DNA from: Penelope pileata
Taxonomy: Eukaryota; Chordata; Aves; Galliformes; Cracidae
Reading direction: 5' to 3'
Assembly (NCBI GenBank): GCA_013396635.1
Contig: WBMW01001607.1
Span: 1-64,000 of the forward strand
Length of the DNA stretch: 64,000 nt
The position numbers and the translations under genes are program-made. Of the stretch, positions 62,336 through 64,000 are shown one piece after another; the first letter of the stretch is position 1; the number at the start of each line of letters is the position of its first letter. The notes below the pieces were generated by a model. It was not told where the DNA came from and searched no databases. It saw only the letters and a program-made list of their open reading frames with translations.

Positions 62336-62840
62336 TGAAAATACTAGACTAGGAATGAGGACAGCAGAGTGCATTTTCCAGATTTAAAACAAACCCTCTA
62401 TGTATGTGACTGTAGTACATTAGATCTCTTCTGGGACTGTTTCTCTTTCGTTCTCTGTTTAAGATACCTATTTGAGGAACATGGGCCAAGAAGCAACTTT
62501 TAAATACACAAATGTAACTAGAAAATAAGAAAGAGATGGAAAAAAACATCTTACATTTCAGTAAAAAAAGGCAAAAGAAATTTTCCCGAGTGGAAACTGT
62601 ACTAACATTAAGAATGAGGAGGATCCTAAAAAATAGCAAATTAACCACTCTGTTTTGATTTTAAAACTACTGGGATCAGAAGATGGCATCTGGACTTTGT
62701 TCAGTCACTGTCACTTCAGGCACCCGGGGCTGAATACCAAGGATTTATTCTAGAAATCAAATGGAAGAGCAGCCACAGATATGATAAAATAATCCCCTCC
62801 AGTGCTGTACACTGTCTGCTGCTCATCATTTTCCTTGGCT
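62336..62840. other. Unique DNA
   Basis: No gene or repeat is recognised. Confidence 0.5.
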
Positions 62841-63018
62841 TTTTGTGTGTGTTTTCTTTTTTTTTTTTTTTTGTTTGTTTGTTTGTTTTGGTTCTGATGG
62901 ATTTTTTATTGTTGGCTTCTTGTTTTGTTTCATTTTTGGTTTAGTGGATTTTGTTTGTTTATTTTTGTTGTTTATTTTGCTGGGGGTTTTTTGATTGTTT
63001 ATGTGGATTTTTTTGATC
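62841..63018. repeat. T/G-rich low-complexity tract
   Basis: About 180 bases almost without A or C on the plus strand: a run of 18 T, (GTTT)n, then TTTTG/TTGTT words. On the minus strand it is an A-rich tract directly downstream of the candidate exon at 63,040-63,296, so a decayed A-rich tail is one reading. Confidence 0.85.
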
Positions 63019-63039
63019 ATGACTAGGATCTGGACTCAC

Positions 63040-63296
63040 ATTGCCTCTTGCATCCCTGCAGAAGATCCCCTTTATGGCATTGACTATTGCTTTCATCATT
63101 CTTTTGTACTCTGTAGAAGCTGTCCTTGACCTCCTAGCATTAGGAAGCAGCTGCAATGTGCTGGCACAGTTCTGCGCCACTAACAGTGCATGAAGGGCTT
63201 GAGAGCAGAGGTCAATGTGGTGCTGCTGCTCCCTGATGCCAGACCATAGCAGGAACTCAGAACTAGAAACCACGTGGACTGAGGGAGTAATGTTGC
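63040..63296 (-). CDS. Candidate coding exon of an unrecognised gene (257 bp, minus strand)
   Basis: The minus strand is open for 85 codons between an acceptor-like CTCCTCAG (complement starting at 63,297) and a consensus donor GTGAGT (complement at 63,034-63,039). The peptide includes ALHALLVAQNCASTLQLLP and later EYKRMMKAIVNAIKGIFCRD; it is complex, helix-prone and GC-richer than the region. Phases are 1 at the start and 0 at the end. The open frame continues on both sides (ATG at 63,330; stop at 62,959, after A-rich low complexity), so a retrocopy or repeat fragment with an A-rich tail is an alternative. No family is recognised. Confidence 0.35.
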
Positions 63297-64000
63297 CTGA
63301 GGAGACATTTTCACAAATTTGTTTTTTCATTCCATTCTACTTCCATTTCTGCATTGATCTGTTTTTGAAAGTTTTTTCCAATGTTGCTGCAACAATCAGA
63401 TGAATCCTCAGCTTCAGATTGGGAAAATCTCTGTTACCAGGGCACTGAGAATGAAGAAAACATTAAAAAAAAATAAATTGCAGGGTTTTTTTTCCTGATG
63501 CTATTTATGACATCAGAATCAATTCACTTTCCCTGCAAAATCCCACCACCTCATGTTTACAGGTGTTACCTACATACCAAAAGTTCTTAACAAAGCAATC
63601 ATGTACTTAGTTTTATGTCAGCATCCAAGTAGGAAGTTGCAGCTTGTTTTGAAGATTACTTATTTTTATCAACTACTTGCAAAATGGCCAAATATTCCCT
63701 AACCAATCACTAAATATAGAAGAAAGTATTGTGCAGCGCCAGCACCTTGTTGAAGATCAAGAGCCCAGAGATTTCCATCAAATTCTATCTCCATATGGAG
63801 CAACAGAGTCACCTTTTTGTCATAGGCCATCTAGATTTTTATTTCACAAGATTTTGAAGGAAGCCTTGCCTAAGGAGTTGCCTTGCCTATGTTTTTTTTC
63901 TGTCACATTTCTTAAGAAAATACAGATTGATTCAGTCTAAATGTCACTTTTGTTACCTATGAATATGACTTTATATCATGCAAATAGAACATATGAATGT
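63297..64000. other. Unique AT-rich DNA to the window end
   Basis: No gene or repeat is recognised. An 87-codon open frame at 63,677-63,940 (plus) has no domain or splice context. Confidence 0.5.

Noticed and set aside
1..64000. CRISPR arrays, operons, tRNA or rRNA genes
   Set aside because: None is visible; the repeats are microsatellites and eukaryotic mobile elements.

Overview
Vertebrate nuclear DNA, almost certainly avian. The window is AT-rich and CpG-poor and has no bacterial gene organisation. It is sprinkled with 3'-anchored CR1 retroposons whose 3' ends carry the (ATTCTATG)-type tail. It also holds LTRs of the common bird ERV type (U5 ending in a 'TTTATCTCAACC' stretch before a GGGATGGGGGAGAGAA motif), mariner remnants resembling the chicken Galluhop/Mariner1 group, and one hAT (Charlie-like) element. 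The order of bird cannot be fixed from the sequence; the mariner family points towards a galliform, but that is an inference. No complete protein-coding gene is present. The window is either intergenic or a large intron.

Layout. The window opens on the last bases of a CR1. CR1 fragments follow at about 1.2, 3.8, 8.7, 14.3, 19.5, 23.1, 24.0, 37.8, 41.0, 57.3 and 61.9 kb. LTRs lie at 2.9, 7.2, 11.3 (only 90 bp, cut by a one-base assembly gap), 17.9, 41.6, 45.2, 47.2 and perhaps 52 kb. Three mariner deletion derivatives with TA target duplications lie at 32.0, 40.3 and 48.4 kb. An 872-bp hAT element with a perfect 8-bp target duplication lies at 58.6 kb. The rest is unique AT-rich DNA with simple repeats and two runs of N.

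The mobile elements are dead or non-autonomous. The CR1 RT reading frames are shifted or lack the FADD box, the mariners lack the catalytic core, and the hAT transposase frame has stops. Four copies (two solo LTRs, the hAT and the mariners) have target-site duplications that fix their ends to the base.

Candidate host coding sequence is limited to two short minus-strand segments bounded by splice-like signals (63,040-63,296 and 34,739-34,851). Their intron phases are compatible, and a CpG-enriched segment lies near 33.85 kb. I do not recognise the protein. These segments, and the one-base gap at 11,413 that hides most of an LTR or a whole provirus, are the points most worth checking. I found no evidence for a new multi-gene system.
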